Shown: one piece after another, positions 1-14,030 of the stretch
Position numbering within the stretch: position 1 is the first letter of the stretch
Layout: every line of letters begins with the position of its first letter
Assembly: GCF_037975245.1 (NCBI RefSeq)
Contig: NC_092575.1
Coordinates: 20,349,841 to 20,411,840, forward strand
DNA: 62,000 nt
Reading direction: 5' to 3'
From: Apostichopus japonicus
Taxonomy: Eukaryota; Echinodermata; Holothuroidea; Aspidochirotida; Stichopodidae
The notes under the pieces: model-generated
What the model saw: the letters and a program-made list of their open reading frames with translations, nothing else
The model's database searches: none
Told to the model about the DNA's origin: nothing
Translations under genes and position numbers: made by a program

Positions 1-107
1 AGAGCTCTCTATAGAACAGTCAAATAAAGCCGTGAAATTTGAAAAAGAGAAACAAAGAATAAAATAATGCATATTTTGTGACATAACGAATGTTGGTTGA
101 TATATAA

Positions 108-110
<3 letters not shown>

Positions 111-176
<66 letters not shown>
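111..176. repeat. (TA)n microsatellite
   Basis: A nearly pure TA dinucleotide run of about 65 bases. Tyr-Ile reading frames across it are artefacts of the repeat. Confidence 0.97.
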
Positions 177-2529
<2,353 letters not shown>

Positions 2530-5500
2530 AACAAAACCTTGAAATGGAATTAATTCCAAACTAGGATTGAACACGAAGAAACGCCAAACGGAAATGTTGA
2601 TCAGTCTTTCGGGGTTTTTTCATTGTCAGTTACGTTTTCACACTCTAGTTAGCATGTTGGCGGTAAAATCGGATTTGACTAATGGTTTCAGAAGTGTTTT
2701 GATCATTTTAAAGTAAATGTTTGTTCGTGTTACCATTTAAATATACTCTAACATATTATACATAATGCATATATTATCCCTTCCAGGAACGCTTTAGTAA
2801 TTACCGCGTTTAAGAAACCCGGCCTCCCCCCCCCCCAAAAAAAAGAGAGAAAACAATACATCAGTTGTTTTTTATTTGATAAATTTGATTAGTAATATCT
2901 AACAGGTTTAACAAGAAAAGATAAATCTAGTGAAAATTCTCACCTGTATATAAAAAATAAAAAAATTATAAGATGAAAAAAAAAGACAAATTTGGTCTGT
3001 CTTCAACAAAAATTAAAACAACCTCACATCACTCTTCTGTTTATTTAAAGTTACGTAGGACCTTAACCCGATGAAACTTTTGTATAACAATGCAGTTTCT
3101 ATATGTTGAAATCAAATGAAACATCGGTTGTGACGTGTTTTATAATCAGATAAACTTATGTTTTATTATAATTCAGTGAAGCCATATATTCATTTCTTTA
3201 ATGAATCGATTGCTTATATATTGAATATTTTTCCCCCGTTCTGCTTCCCTCTTTCTCCAAAAGGGATGAAAAAAAGGTCAATTTTATGCCATCTATATAT
3301 ACCTTGAAACATATATGTTTAAGTTAGAAGTTTAGAACCGATAAACATATAGCTTGATATAGGTGCATAATATATGTTACTCTATCTTAGGAGACACATA
3401 CTAGTGATAACATAATCTCTGTATAAATTAACTTAATAACGTTAGATGAAATACAAAATGTGAAGGCTAGATATACACTAGAAAAGCCGTTTTAAATGAC
3501 CCAATTTACATCAGCTTATTCCAAAATTACAAACAAATATTGTGGCTTTCGTATTAAATGTCGACATACTTAACGTTGTGTTTAGGAATAACAAAAACAA
3601 AAGAGGATAAAAAAGAAACTCTTTTTCATAGTTTGAACGGATTTTAAAATAAATCTCGAGTTTAAGTCAAGGTTATGCTTTGTGGTTTATGTCCTTGTAT
3701 TATCTGAGAACTTTTAATTCCTTCAATGTTATGAGATCGCCTGAAAATATCTGACCCTTTATCACTCTCACTGATCACTCATATCTCCGATGTTGTATTA
3801 TATAGTTTCCTTTATGGGGTAATTCAAGTGCAGGTAAAATCATTAAGGTATTCGTTTTTAGATGAAAATTCCCACGTGTATAATTGACAAATATGTTTCT
3901 ACATGCACAAAAAGAGAGAAACAAGGAAACAAGGAAGGGACATATAAAACACAAAACTGCAAATAAGGAAAACACACACAGATCCTGGACTTCATGAATA
4001 CTGACAATTTTGTCGGGGTGGGGGAGGGGGCGCAAGGGGTGTGTGATAAGGTGTAGGATGGGTGAGATACCACTGGATACAGAGAATTTGCAATATGAAA
4101 GTGTAAAGGCTAAGTTCACGTTGAATAGAAAGTTTAGTTGATGCATGATAAAAAACTCATTATTGATGTACAATTTGACCACCAACCCCCCACCCTCCCC
4201 TCCCTCCCCCACCCAGATGATAAACCGTACTATCTAAATATCTTTACAGCCCATGATCGCATGTTAGATTGTGTAGGATACAACACACAAAGTAAAAGCA
4301 TTCCATATTTTTTTTGTACAACACACAAACTCCGTTGTCTTATTTCCAGTCTTTTGTTGTTTCATAAACACAATTTTTCAAGGGCTGGATATACGACTAC
4401 ATAAATTGTGTAAAATACACGTTTTAAACATTATTTGTATCATTATACACATAATATACAATATAAGGTTGAAGGCTATAGGCTGAATGAATATAACCTA
4501 AAACACTCGGAGGTAGAAAGATAACACGGCTTTTGACCTAGATCCAACTTTACTGGCAAATTTTATTTATTTATTTTTAAAAAAAAAATCAAATGTTAGG
4601 CGTGTATGTTATGAAATTTATATTGTTTTAAGATCAGATTGAACGTGCAGATAAATATGAATTGGTTTATTTGTTTAATGGTCAATGATTGTATGCAAAT
4701 TCAATGAAATTATGATTTAATTATACAAATTATACGATAATGATGTATGAAACTTTTTCATTAACTATTTCGTTCTTTAGTACATTGTCGTGCAATATAT
4801 CAATATTTAAATGTATCCTGGAATTTAATTAACCAGGCTACAGGTTTGCTCCATTTTTATTGTTTTTCATTAAATGCTTGACACGATTACAATTTATAAC
4901 TATAGGACACAATTCGGGCACAATAATATGAAGTATACAACGACTTAAAAATTATGCAAGAACTTATTTACGACAATTTTCATGACATCAACTTCTGTTT
5001 TATTGAATTAAAGGTCAGCATGGTTCATGCCATTGATTTTCGGTTTTAATAAAAAGTACAAAGTGTAGTATTATTAACAGTAGAAGAGATTTTCATAATT
5101 TGGTTAGATCTATATTTCATAAACATGCACGCATTATTACAAACGGTTACAACGGTAGGCTACATTTCGCCTAGGTATTAGCCACTTTCCCCCTACTTTT
5201 TGTATGTACTACATACCGGTGTCTGTCTGTCTGTCTGTCTTTATGTCTGTTCTATTCAATATATATTACACGATAAACAAATTACAAAGGGTATATCATG
5301 TACCAAATTACATGTTATGTGTTCCTTGGCTTGGCACAATTAGATCAATGAGGCTAGCAATTGGATCTCAGCTTTCACTGGTTTGAGGCTTAGATACCAA
5401 ACATACTTATGTTACAAAATTACACCTTTCGACAATCATAGCGCCACAGTAGTAGATCAGAGATTTTACAGAGAGAGTTGAGATGGAGGGGAGGGGGAGG

Positions 5501-6150
5501 GGGGAGGGGGGAAAGAGGGTGATGGTATCTCTGGGCAACAATACATAAATTATGTTGTCAGGCCTCGGAGAAATATTACACAGCGCCCTCATTTTTTGTC
5601 TTTGATTTTTCTTTCGTAAATACAATAGAATGAATGAACATTTCTATTTTCTTTATCCTATATTCCCCCGGGTTCGGGAGTTGTATCCCCTGACCACCAC
5701 CCACCCCCTGTCAGGTTGGTATGTCCATGATCTCTATCTATATAAATGCCAATAGCATTACATTGATTGCTAGTTAGGCCTATCAAGGGCCTGTTCGCAT
5801 GAAAAACTACCGTACTTCATATGTGGGTCGGGTGAAGACCAACACACTCAGCCCCATTAAATTCATCCGGATAAAATAAAATTGTACACCAATAGTAAAA
5901 CAACGCCTTACTTTCTCAAACTTGTATACTTTATGCCTCCATTAGTGTTTATTATCTTTGTTGACCTTAACCTCGAACGGTTGTCTATATTACCCCTAAA
6001 TCATAATCATATACCAGATGGATTAATGATTACAGCTCTACGGGACGTTATCGATAAGAGTATATACTATTAAGGATATCAAAATCACTTCCGTCTTGCA
6101 GAATTAATGGTCATTTACACAAGTTTAAATAATTTTCCCGACTGGGTTAT
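2530..6150. other. Intergenic, low-complexity DNA
   Basis: AT-rich DNA with a C tract near 2826, G-rich and C-rich tracts at 4015-4040 and 4180-4215, a short (GTCT)n run at 5220-5241 and a purine-rich tract at 5480-5520. The longest frame (145 codons, - strand, 3775-4212) crosses two of these tracts and shows no domain. I see no gene. Confidence 0.6.
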
Positions 6151-6153
6151 AAA

Positions 6154-6315
6154 ATATCAATCATTTCTTTAAGACCCCCAAGAAAGGAAAATGTCTCAGG
6201 TATTGTACATAGTGCCTGTAGCTATGTTGTCATAAACTTTGCATGACACGACGTTACATTCGCATTAAACTTAAAATACATATTTAAAATACAGAAAACT
6301 AATTCTTACATAATG

Positions 6316-6365
<50 letters not shown>

Positions 6366-6410
6366 CATTATGTAAGAATTAATTTTCTGTATTTAAGAAA
6401 TGATTGATAT
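6154..6410. repeat. Foldback duplication around a (TA)n tract
   Basis: Bases 6361-6394 are the reverse complement of 6287-6320 with one mismatch in 34, and the two arms flank a (TA)n tract. The right arm continues at 6395-6410 as the exact reverse complement of 6154-6169, a stretch lying about 118 bases further left. The right arm is therefore an inverted copy of the left flank with its middle removed. A second (TA)n tract follows immediately at 6407-6435. Confidence 0.9.
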
Positions 6411-6435
6411 ATATATATATATATATATATATAAC

Positions 6436-6925
6436 AAGGAAGGATCAGGACTGCAAGAAGAGTGCTATAAAAGCAGAGCCTAAACATATAAGTAAATGCC
6501 TTGGTAAGTACAGCTGTTACTCGGAGTTTCACGCCCTTAGGGTGGCGATCGTCAGACAACTGAACAAATACTCGCTGCGCAGATATATTCTATGGGGAAC
6601 ACGAACCCTATTTCTTACGTGCACGGTTCATTGGTTTGAGCCTATTGTGGCGACACTTGGAGATGAATTCAGATCTCTTATTGAGTAAATGCGGGTTTCT
6701 GGACAGGAGGATACAAAGCTTTTCATCAATACAGAGGTTACATTGACCGGATCTACGCATGCTGGTATTGGAATGCTTAAGTACGCTCCACTCAATAACG
6801 AAGGGGGCACCCTTACGCTTCAGGTCCCATATATGTTTGGAAAGCTCTGTTTCTTTCTCGTAACGCTCATGTCGGAAGGACTTACTGTGGTTACTGTACC
6901 TTTGCTTAAAGGGGCCACTCGATAG
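6436..6925 (-). mobile_element. Probable retroelement fragment carrying a hammerhead motif
   Basis: This non-repetitive block between two (TA)n tracts is more GC-rich than its surroundings. It contains a hammerhead-type fold on the - strand (6508-6565). Hammerheads of this type I shape are known from the terminal repeats of Penelope-like retroelements and from retrozymes. I see no reverse transcriptase or GIY-YIG endonuclease reading frame, so the family is inferred only from the ribozyme and the microsatellite context. The element boundaries are approximate. Confidence 0.4.
6508..6565 (-). ncRNA. Type I hammerhead ribozyme candidate (HHR-2)
   Basis: Read on the - strand, the core CUGACGA (6555-6549) is followed by stem II with four Watson-Crick pairs (6547-6544 with 6335 replaced here by 6535-6532), GAAA (6530-6527), a three-pair stem III (ACU/AGU, loop CCG) and a UA cleavage site after 6518. 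Stem I pairs 6565-6556 with 6517-6508: nine of ten positions pair, one of them G-U, with one U-U mismatch. The invariant core bases G5, G8 and G12 are present. The weak point is a U-U mismatch where stem II meets the core, normally a G-C pair. Self-cleavage is not proved; a degenerate copy is possible. Confidence 0.6.
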
Positions 6926-6988
6926 CCTATGTATGATTTGGTGTCATCACCAGTAGTAACATCGGCCCTATATATTACACTGTATATA

Positions 6989-7088
<100 letters not shown>

Positions 7089-7159
7089 CACTTGGGTAAT
7101 ACGCCCTTAATGACAGTTATTCAAAGCCAATTTACACGCTTTAACACACCAGTAGAATC

Positions 7160-7220
7160 ACTGTGGTCGAGTGGTACGGACTTCGGTTCGTGACACGAAG
7201 ATCCGGGGTTCGATTCCTAC
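7160..7220 (+). mobile_element. tRNA-derived SINE head
   Basis: An A box (TGGTCGAGTGG, 7164-7174) and a B box (GGTTCGATTCC, 7207-7217) stand at tRNA spacing. An anticodon-like hairpin CTTCG/CGAAG lies between them but has a ten-base loop instead of seven, so this is not a functional tRNA. It runs directly into the hammerhead fold at 7221, which makes the two look like one composite short retroelement with an internal RNA polymerase III promoter. Confidence 0.65.
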
Positions 7221-7262
7221 CTTTGCCTGATGAGTCCCAAAAGGACGAAACCGGTCGTGAAG
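7221..7262 (+). ncRNA. Type I hammerhead ribozyme candidate (HHR-1)
   Basis: Every conserved core position is present: CUGAUGA (7227-7233), stem II GUCC/GGAC (7234-7237 with 7243-7246, loop CAAAA) and GAAA (7247-7250). Stem I is six pairs, CUUUGC (7221-7226) with GUGAAG (7257-7262), two of them G-U. Stem III is the loopless palindrome ACCGGU (7250-7255), and the predicted cleavage is after C7256. Such minimal stem III forms are known to work as dimers in Penelope-like elements and retrozymes, since two copies can pair through the palindrome. Directly 5' is a tRNA-like head and directly 3' a (TA)n tract. Confidence 0.75.
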
Positions 7263-7278
7263 TATATATATATATACA

Positions 7279-7325
<47 letters not shown>

Positions 7326-7336
7326 ATATATATATA
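7263..7336. repeat. (TA)n microsatellite abutting HHR-1
   Basis: TA repeats with two CATG/ATGT interruptions begin at the last base of stem I of HHR-1. Confidence 0.95.
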
Positions 7337-7407
7337 GTAGAAAAGATAAGGACAACATGTAATGCCTTTAAATCCAACATAATATTTAGAATAGATATAA
7401 CTCCACG

Positions 7408-7452
7408 CTACACAAATTTTCGGACACTCCCCTGGTCCTTCGTCAGGTGTAA
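7408..7452 (-). ncRNA. Hammerhead-like motif (HHR-3)
   Basis: On the - strand, CUGACGA (7446-7440) is followed by a GGAC/GUCC stem II (7438-7435 with 7425-7422), GAAA (7421-7418), a two-pair loopless stem III (AA/UU) and a UU cleavage site after 7414. Stem I pairs 7447-7452 with 7413-7408, five Watson-Crick pairs plus one G-U. One extra A (7439) separates core and stem II, so activity is less likely than for HHR-1. It faces the opposite way to HHR-1 across the intervening (TA)n tract. Confidence 0.5.
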
Positions 7453-7459
7453 AAAGAGT

Positions 7460-10130
7460 GATTGAAATCACGTCAGTCTACCGTAAGTCCCCAGACTGCT
7501 CAAAGTGCTTGAACCAGGAAAGAAAAGCCATACCCTATTTAGACCATGGCGGTGTGAACGCACTTTAAGAATCAATTCGACTTCCTTCAAGTTTCTTTTA
7601 TTATGAAAAAACTTCAACGTGATGTTTACAGGATTTTTATTTATTGATTACTTTATCGTTTCCTTGTAAATTGAATTTTCCAACAATTACAACATAAAAC
7701 GGACTAAGAAAGTGATTACTTTATTCTAAGGCTCTACGCTTCGGAGCATATAAGGTAAATATTTGAGACTATAAGTTTACATTTCAGACAAAAATCTAAC
7801 GACAAACAGACTAGATTTATTGAGGAAGATAATCAAAAGAGACCTGAGTGTATAACAATCCTATTTTAGCCTCCGTAGAAAGAAGGTATATTTTTTCCCC
7901 TTCTTCATTCTTGTAGTATTTTCCTTTAAACTGCATGGCGTATATATGTAAGCGAAGTATATGTAAATAGTTGACAAAAAGAACAGTTTTATGTTACCGT
8001 AAATTGAGGAAGGAGAGGACAAATTACACAAACCGATGATTGAGGGTTTGGCAATAGTTATACCAGCCAGGAAAGATGAAGAAAACTGTCAGCAGATGAT
8101 TGACTTTGGGGGCGTAATTTACTGTTACCATCAAGCCTGCATGGGCTCCGTTGGGATGGTTTTGGGACGGGACGGGGATATCCCCACTATTTAATAGGAG
8201 GAAACTACATTGTTTTCCCCTCCCCTCTTTTATTTCACTTAATAACTTTTCCCACTCTTTTGTTCGTTTTGTTTTGTTTTATTACTAACCTGGATCCCCA
8301 CAAAAGGAATTAAAAGCCTCCAAACAATGGTTGTTTTTCAATACGCATTAGCAGAGCTTTGAAAGCCTTTTCACGGGGCAAAGAAAACTTGCTTGCGGGC
8401 CATCCGTACCTAGAGCCATCCACAAGGATTGCACTCAGTTAGACTCCGTGTCCGATACAGGGTCCCCCCCCCCCAAACCGTCCTCCCTACATGGCCCCCT
8501 GCCAGTTTGAATAGCAAATAGATGCCCATCCTATAAAATAAATATGCTTAAAAAGGAAAAAACACAGCCAGCCTGTTGAAATAATGGCAGACGATATGTT
8601 AAACTTAATTCAAAAGATGCTTATTTTCATTTTTTTCCATTTTCACCGACGAAACAGTTTATCGTCTGCGTAACTATGACGTATGTATATAGGAGAGTAG
8701 AGTATATAACAACAATTGGTTTGTGAATTGCATGAAGGTCAATATTAGTTCGATATTCTGTAACAATTAGTACATGGTATCAAGCATGCGCGTGACTTAT
8801 AAAGGGTTCTCCTAGTACCAATTGTGTTTCAAATTACTTAACGCTGAATATATATATATATATCGGTCATAATAATTATAGGTACGTGACCATTAGTCAA
8901 CCTACCTTTTTATCCGTGAGAGATCGTTCCTAAGTTTAATTGCTGTTCTTAAATATTGTGTTCCTTTTTTTTAAATTTATTTGCCTTTCTTTTTCATTTT
9001 GAATTAAAAAAAGACGCAAGTTAACTGTTTCATGTTGATACAAGCTATTGCAACAGTCATGACATTTGGAAGGTTATATGGATAAAAAATAATAATAATT
9101 CTCGGAAATGCGGGAACAATTTGTGTGGAAATTAGTGTTTTTTTCACATGGTATTTTTAAGGAGTAAATGGTGATTGACATGTTGCTCACAGTAAGAACT
9201 CTAAATGGATTTTTTAGGTAACAGCGGCGTTTGGCAGTAACTGGTTTGAATTTCGATTCCCTCCGCCCCCCCCCCTCACCCTTTTCCCTGCCGATTTAGT
9301 AACGGGGCATCAACCTTTATGGAAGGACGAGATCTGAATCCAGGATTTTATACTGTTGTAGCCATGGGGTCGCTGAAGCAGACTTCCTTATATAGGGTCC
9401 TCCTCCCGAACAACCTGAAAATCATTTTGAGTCATATTTAGATGATAAATGTGTTATATACCTAGATCTAAAAGCAAGGTTGGGTATTAAATCTTTTAAA
9501 GTTTTGTGTCACCCCTCCATCACCCTACCCCACCCCATACACACCTCGACCCCAATCTGTTAGAGTCCTGGACCCAGAGCAGTGGTTCTAATTGTTTCCC
9601 GCGGCTGAATGCAAGAGAACCCCTGACTGACAATTTTCCCCAATTTGAGAGGGGGTCGGGGAAGTGGTCGCCCTCCCTTTTTGTTCAGTTGGTAAAACGA
9701 CATATTTCATGCTGTTGCTTCCTCTGTAACAAGGCAGTTTGTAATCGTGATTTGTTACTTACAGTACAATATAAATGTGTGGTTTTACTCAACTTCGAGA
9801 ATCAAACCTAGAAATACAAAACGCAAAACAAAACGAAAGAAAGAAAGAGTCCAAGATAAGAAGCATAACCCAAGATCTCTCAAACGATTTTGATAATGAA
9901 ATCCTAACTCTTCTCTGGTTTTGTCCTTCAGCAACAGCATACTTCGTGACATGAACATTTAAAATAATCATGAACGCCTCTATACACATAAAACATGGAT
10001 AAATAACGAATGTCTTTTTTCATTGAACCCGTTTTTTTTTTATTGAGCCCATCTTTATGAATATCAATAACATGTTAATAGTTATTCTATAGTATAACGA
10101 CTAATATTCGTTTTTCCTTTACTCTGTCCT
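7460..10130. other. Intergenic, no gene seen
   Basis: AT-rich DNA with polypyrimidine tracts (C runs at 8465 and 9268) and a short (TA)n at 8850. A C-rich block at 9500-9680 includes a CAGTGGTTCT string like the ends of hAT transposons, but no matching second end was found. Confidence 0.55.
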
Positions 10131-10533
10131 TACAGATGAGTCCACTGACGTCACAGAGCATACGGAGGACGGTATTCTTTCAAGTGCAGCTACCATATGG
10201 GCAGAAGGATGCATGACTTTTAACACACTGCAGTTTTCAGAATATTATGGTCGCTCTTATCAGAGTTATATCATGACGAAACAGAGGAGATGAAATGTAA
10301 CCTTGCTGGGAAAATTAAAAATCATTAATCAATATTTTCGTTTTAACGACTCTTGACTTGATAATTCGGAGTTTACTAGCTGCGTGGTGTATAAGTACTA
10401 AATGACTTTATTTGTATACAGAAGGAGAGAGATAGGCTAAACCAAATTCAACGGTCAAAAACTTAAACTCGGGAAAGTGATTCGTTTCGTTGTTGACTGT
10501 ATTGTCTTTATTTTGATAACGTGCTACCTTAAA

Positions 10534-11679
10534 ATGGCGGACAACCACTCGATGCACTTTGACCCAGAGGAGCAGCTTCCTGGTCAACCGGTAATAGTCA
10601 GTGTGTTTTTCCTCATCATCGCCGTTTTAGGTCTAAGTGGAAACGGTTTAGTACTGGTCGTAATAGCCAAAGTACCAGATCTGCGAAGTATTACGAACAT
10701 TCTAATCGGTCACCAATCTTTCGTGGACTTTGTGTCGTCTCTGCTACTATTGTTGGCGTTCTTCCCGCCGGCCATAAATCTCATGAATCTTAATGAAAAT
10801 CACCATATGCTTGCTAACTTTATCTGTAAGCTTTGGGTTGATCAATATCTCTACTGGGCGGTGATTAAGGTCTCCTCAGTCAATTTAGTTTGTCTAACTC
10901 TTGAGCGGTATTTCGCGGTCGTCTACCCCCACAATTACCGGCAGAGAGCCAGCAGAAAGAGAGCCATGTTGGTATGTCTCTTGGCCTGGATCATTGGACC
11001 TCTGTCGGAAATTTACTTCCTGTTCACATACCATGTCAACGAGGATGGTGCATGTACCAAGAAACTTTTACACCGTGGAGGAGAATACACCATTGCATTC
11101 ATGGTGTTTACGTTTACTCTCGTAATACCTTTGGGGATAATGGCTTTCGTTTACGTCTCCATAATTCGAGCCCTTCGGCCGGTTAAACCTGTCATAAACG
11201 CCACTTCAACCGCCCAGTTAAATCGATCCAATGTCTCGCTGCAAAATGGCAACCAAAACGTTACAGCGGTCTCAACTACAATATCGTTACAGGAAAATCA
11301 ACGGGCGGCACTTAACAACGGTAATGGGCATGCGCACATTGACAATACCGCCAAAGCGCATAGCAACAAAGCCTCCGCAGTCAAGACCGTCCGAGAGCGC
11401 GCGAGGAGGAATGTTCTAACTACCATGTTCTTAGTCAGCTTGACGTACGCTGTCTGTTGGACACCGAATCAGATCATTTATTTCTATTATAACCTTGTCA
11501 GTCAGACAGACTTTACTGGATTTTTCTACTTATTTACGGTAATTCTGGCTGGTTTCAACGTTTGTATCAATCCCATTATTTACGCTTTCAAGTACAGAAA
11601 ATTTCAACAGGGTTTACGGCAGGTCTTCTTGAGGCAAGCACCCGTAGTCTGGGAAACGACCGCCACAGATCCAAGTTAG
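10534..11679 (+). CDS. Class A (rhodopsin-like) G protein-coupled receptor, orphan
   Basis: Seven-transmembrane receptor of 381 residues in one exon. The ATG at 10534 is chosen because its context (AAAATGGCG) is good and it leaves a short N-terminus (about 18 residues, with an Asn-His-Ser glycosylation site) before TM1. Visible landmarks are GN in TM1 (N37), D65 in TM2, C98 at the top of TM3 with partner C174 in loop 2, ERY at 124-126, W152 in TM4, P199 in TM5, CWTP at 308-311 in TM6 and NPIIY at 346-350 in TM7. These indicate a G-protein-coupled plasma membrane receptor. Intracellular loop 3 (about 215-290) is long and rich in Asn, Ser and Ala. The overall character is that of peptide or amine receptors, but I cannot assign a ligand. 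No neighbour suggests its role. Similar intronless receptors often belong to lineage-specific expansions. Confidence 0.93.
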   Translation: MADNHSMHFDPEEQLPGQPVIVSVFFLIIAVLGLSGNGLVLVVIAKVPDLRSITNILIGHQSFVDFVSSLLLLLAFFPPAINLMNLNENHHMLANFICKLWVDQYLYWAVIKVSSVNLVCLTLERYFAVVYPHNYRQRASRKRAMLVCLLAWIIGPLSEIYFLFTYHVNEDGACTKKLLHRGGEYTIAFMVFTFTLVIPLGIMAFVYVSIIRALRPVKPVINATSTAQLNRSNVSLQNGNQNVTAVSTTISLQENQRAALNNGNGHAHIDNTAKAHSNKASAVKTVRERARRNVLTTMFLVSLTYAVCWTPNQIIYFYYNLVSQTDFTGFFYLFTVILAGFNVCINPIIYAFKYRKFQQGLRQVFLRQAPVVWETTATDPS

Positions 11680-11824
11680 TCTCACAACACCGTACATACA
11701 CCATACATACATCTACTGCCAGACAGGCATGATATGGCCTTAGACTTTACAGATCATCCGTTCCGATGACATTGTAGAGGCATCTAAAATCATTATAAAT
11801 GTTAATAGAAACGGCTGGTCATGC

Positions 11825-11830
11825 AATAAA
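11825..11830 (+). promoter_or_regulatory. Polyadenylation signal of the GPCR gene
   Basis: An AATAAA hexamer lies 146 bases after the receptor stop codon, a typical distance for a short 3' UTR. The cleavage site itself is not visible. Confidence 0.55.
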
Positions 11831-12243
11831 AATGTTCAATTAAGGAGGTAGCGTCACGTTCAAATGATACGGTTGCTGTACACAGGTAATACGAATATAA
11901 CGAGTCGTTTATTTGAAACATATGACTCTGATGAACTTTGTGTACTTGTGTCTTATTAATATTAACGGCGGGGTTTACCCCTTGCTCTTGCCCAAAGGAT
12001 TCAATATCAGTTTTTATCTTAATTATTTGTTATTCATACTAAAAACAACTGCCAATAATGTTGCACAATAAATCATACTGTCAAATGATAATGGAATATC
12101 AAATTTCAGATTTGGATGACAAGAAATATTATAATTTAATGGCGTGCCTTGACAATAAAGGAATCCGGCCACATACTTAGAATGGTAAACATGGTATACA
12201 GACACGAACAATTGACTTTGCATAACAATATATAACAATATAT

Positions 12244-12353
<110 letters not shown>

Positions 12354-12359
12354 TATTTA

Positions 12360-13900
12360 TATATGCTGTTCTACTCCGAAGGAAGTAATGTACTAGGTGA
12401 GCTTTGCTGTTTTTTAAGCTTGATCATAATGACGCCATTTTGGATTGAAACCAGAAGTAATCGACTATCCCGAAGGTTGAATTTAATCACTGCATACGTT
12501 CTAGCGACACGCGGACATGTGCACGGTGTGGCGAAGTTGAAACGTCTTAATTCTATATAGGCCTATACAAAGTAATATTAGATTGATAAATTGTCTTTCC
12601 AATCAGGATTTTTCCGATAATATCGGATTTGAGATTTGGAGGAAATTGGTTTATTTCTAGGGAAAAGGTGCACTGCAATCATAATGATGCACCCGATACA
12701 CACACAGAGAACACAGTTACTGCTGTAAATTTTAAAGTTAATTCCAACAAATCCAGTTGTTGGGATTTGTTAGGATTACACATATCCTCAGTTCTTACTA
12801 TAATCCTAATAGCACATGCAACGAAATTATCAGATTTGTCAGCACAATCCAGTTTTTTACTATGGTACAAAGTTTTAAGATTAACAGTAATTCCTGTAAT
12901 CCTGTAATTCCTGTAATTTCTGTGTTAATTGGCTGAATGATCCGACTGTTCCTACCTATACCTCATTTGTCTTAAACACTGTTCGGACTATACAAGGACA
13001 CTAAACGTTTATCCTTCTGGTATATAAAGGGACGTGTCGTTAGATGATGTATAGCACAGAATGAAAACAATAACTATATTGTAAAGCTATATATGCTACA
13101 ACACCCATTCCAAACCATATAATTTACACAGGATCATCATAACCTATAAATATAGTCTAGGGATTTTTTTCTCATTTCTTGCTCATTGATATTAACGATT
13201 TCATGTATATTTAGTGATAATGTTAAGTGATTAGTATTTAGTTGTCACCATGTTTAATAAGGTAGTCAGAATGTCCAAACTATATAACAAAATTAATTCA
13301 ATATTAATTGAATATCTGATGCGTTGAGTTTTAAGAGTAACACGTATTGTATTCTTTGTAAATAGGTTGTTAATACTATTTGTTCTGTATAGCTGAATAT
13401 CATACAGATGAAATGCCAAAAAATACAGCTGTTTTACGTTTATATGAAAATGTTTAGTTATGTCTAAGATGAGTGATTTAGAGCACATTTTTTTTATGTA
13501 AAGATTCTTATAAATATAGAGATACTATAATACGGTATGCCATAGAAGCAGGTGTTATTTGTTTCATCAAAAATGAAATCATATTTTTTATAATATTTTT
13601 AATTTTTACTTTGAAAGAGGTGTTATATACGTGGTAAATATACGGTGTATTTATAAGTATATGGCAACATGTACCTATATCCATGCATACGCTGTTAATA
13701 GTACAGGAAACTTTAACTGAAAACCACATTGAATATTTAGGCTGCTAATTAAATAATTATGCAGCTGATGATATTATATGAACTTCTTTGTTTTATTAAT
13801 GAATTAATTTTACAACTTTTCAGGGCAAAATGAAAGACAGAATCTTCGTAATCATTGTAGTTTTGCCATGTAAAGTTGATGAATTCAAGGCGTGATAAAT
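12360..13900. other. Intergenic, AT-rich, no gene seen
   Basis: No frame shows a domain or coding-like composition, and no repeat unit was recognised apart from a short TTCCTGTAAT direct repeat near 12890-12915. Confidence 0.6.
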
Positions 13901-13901
13901 A

Positions 13902-14030
<129 letters not shown>

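Noticed and set aside
3775-4212. 145-codon frame on the - strand
   Set aside because: It crosses C-rich and G-rich low-complexity tracts and shows no domain, splice sites or coding texture.
11928-11960. CTGATGA after the GPCR gene
   Set aside because: No stem II and no GAAA follow, so it is not a hammerhead.
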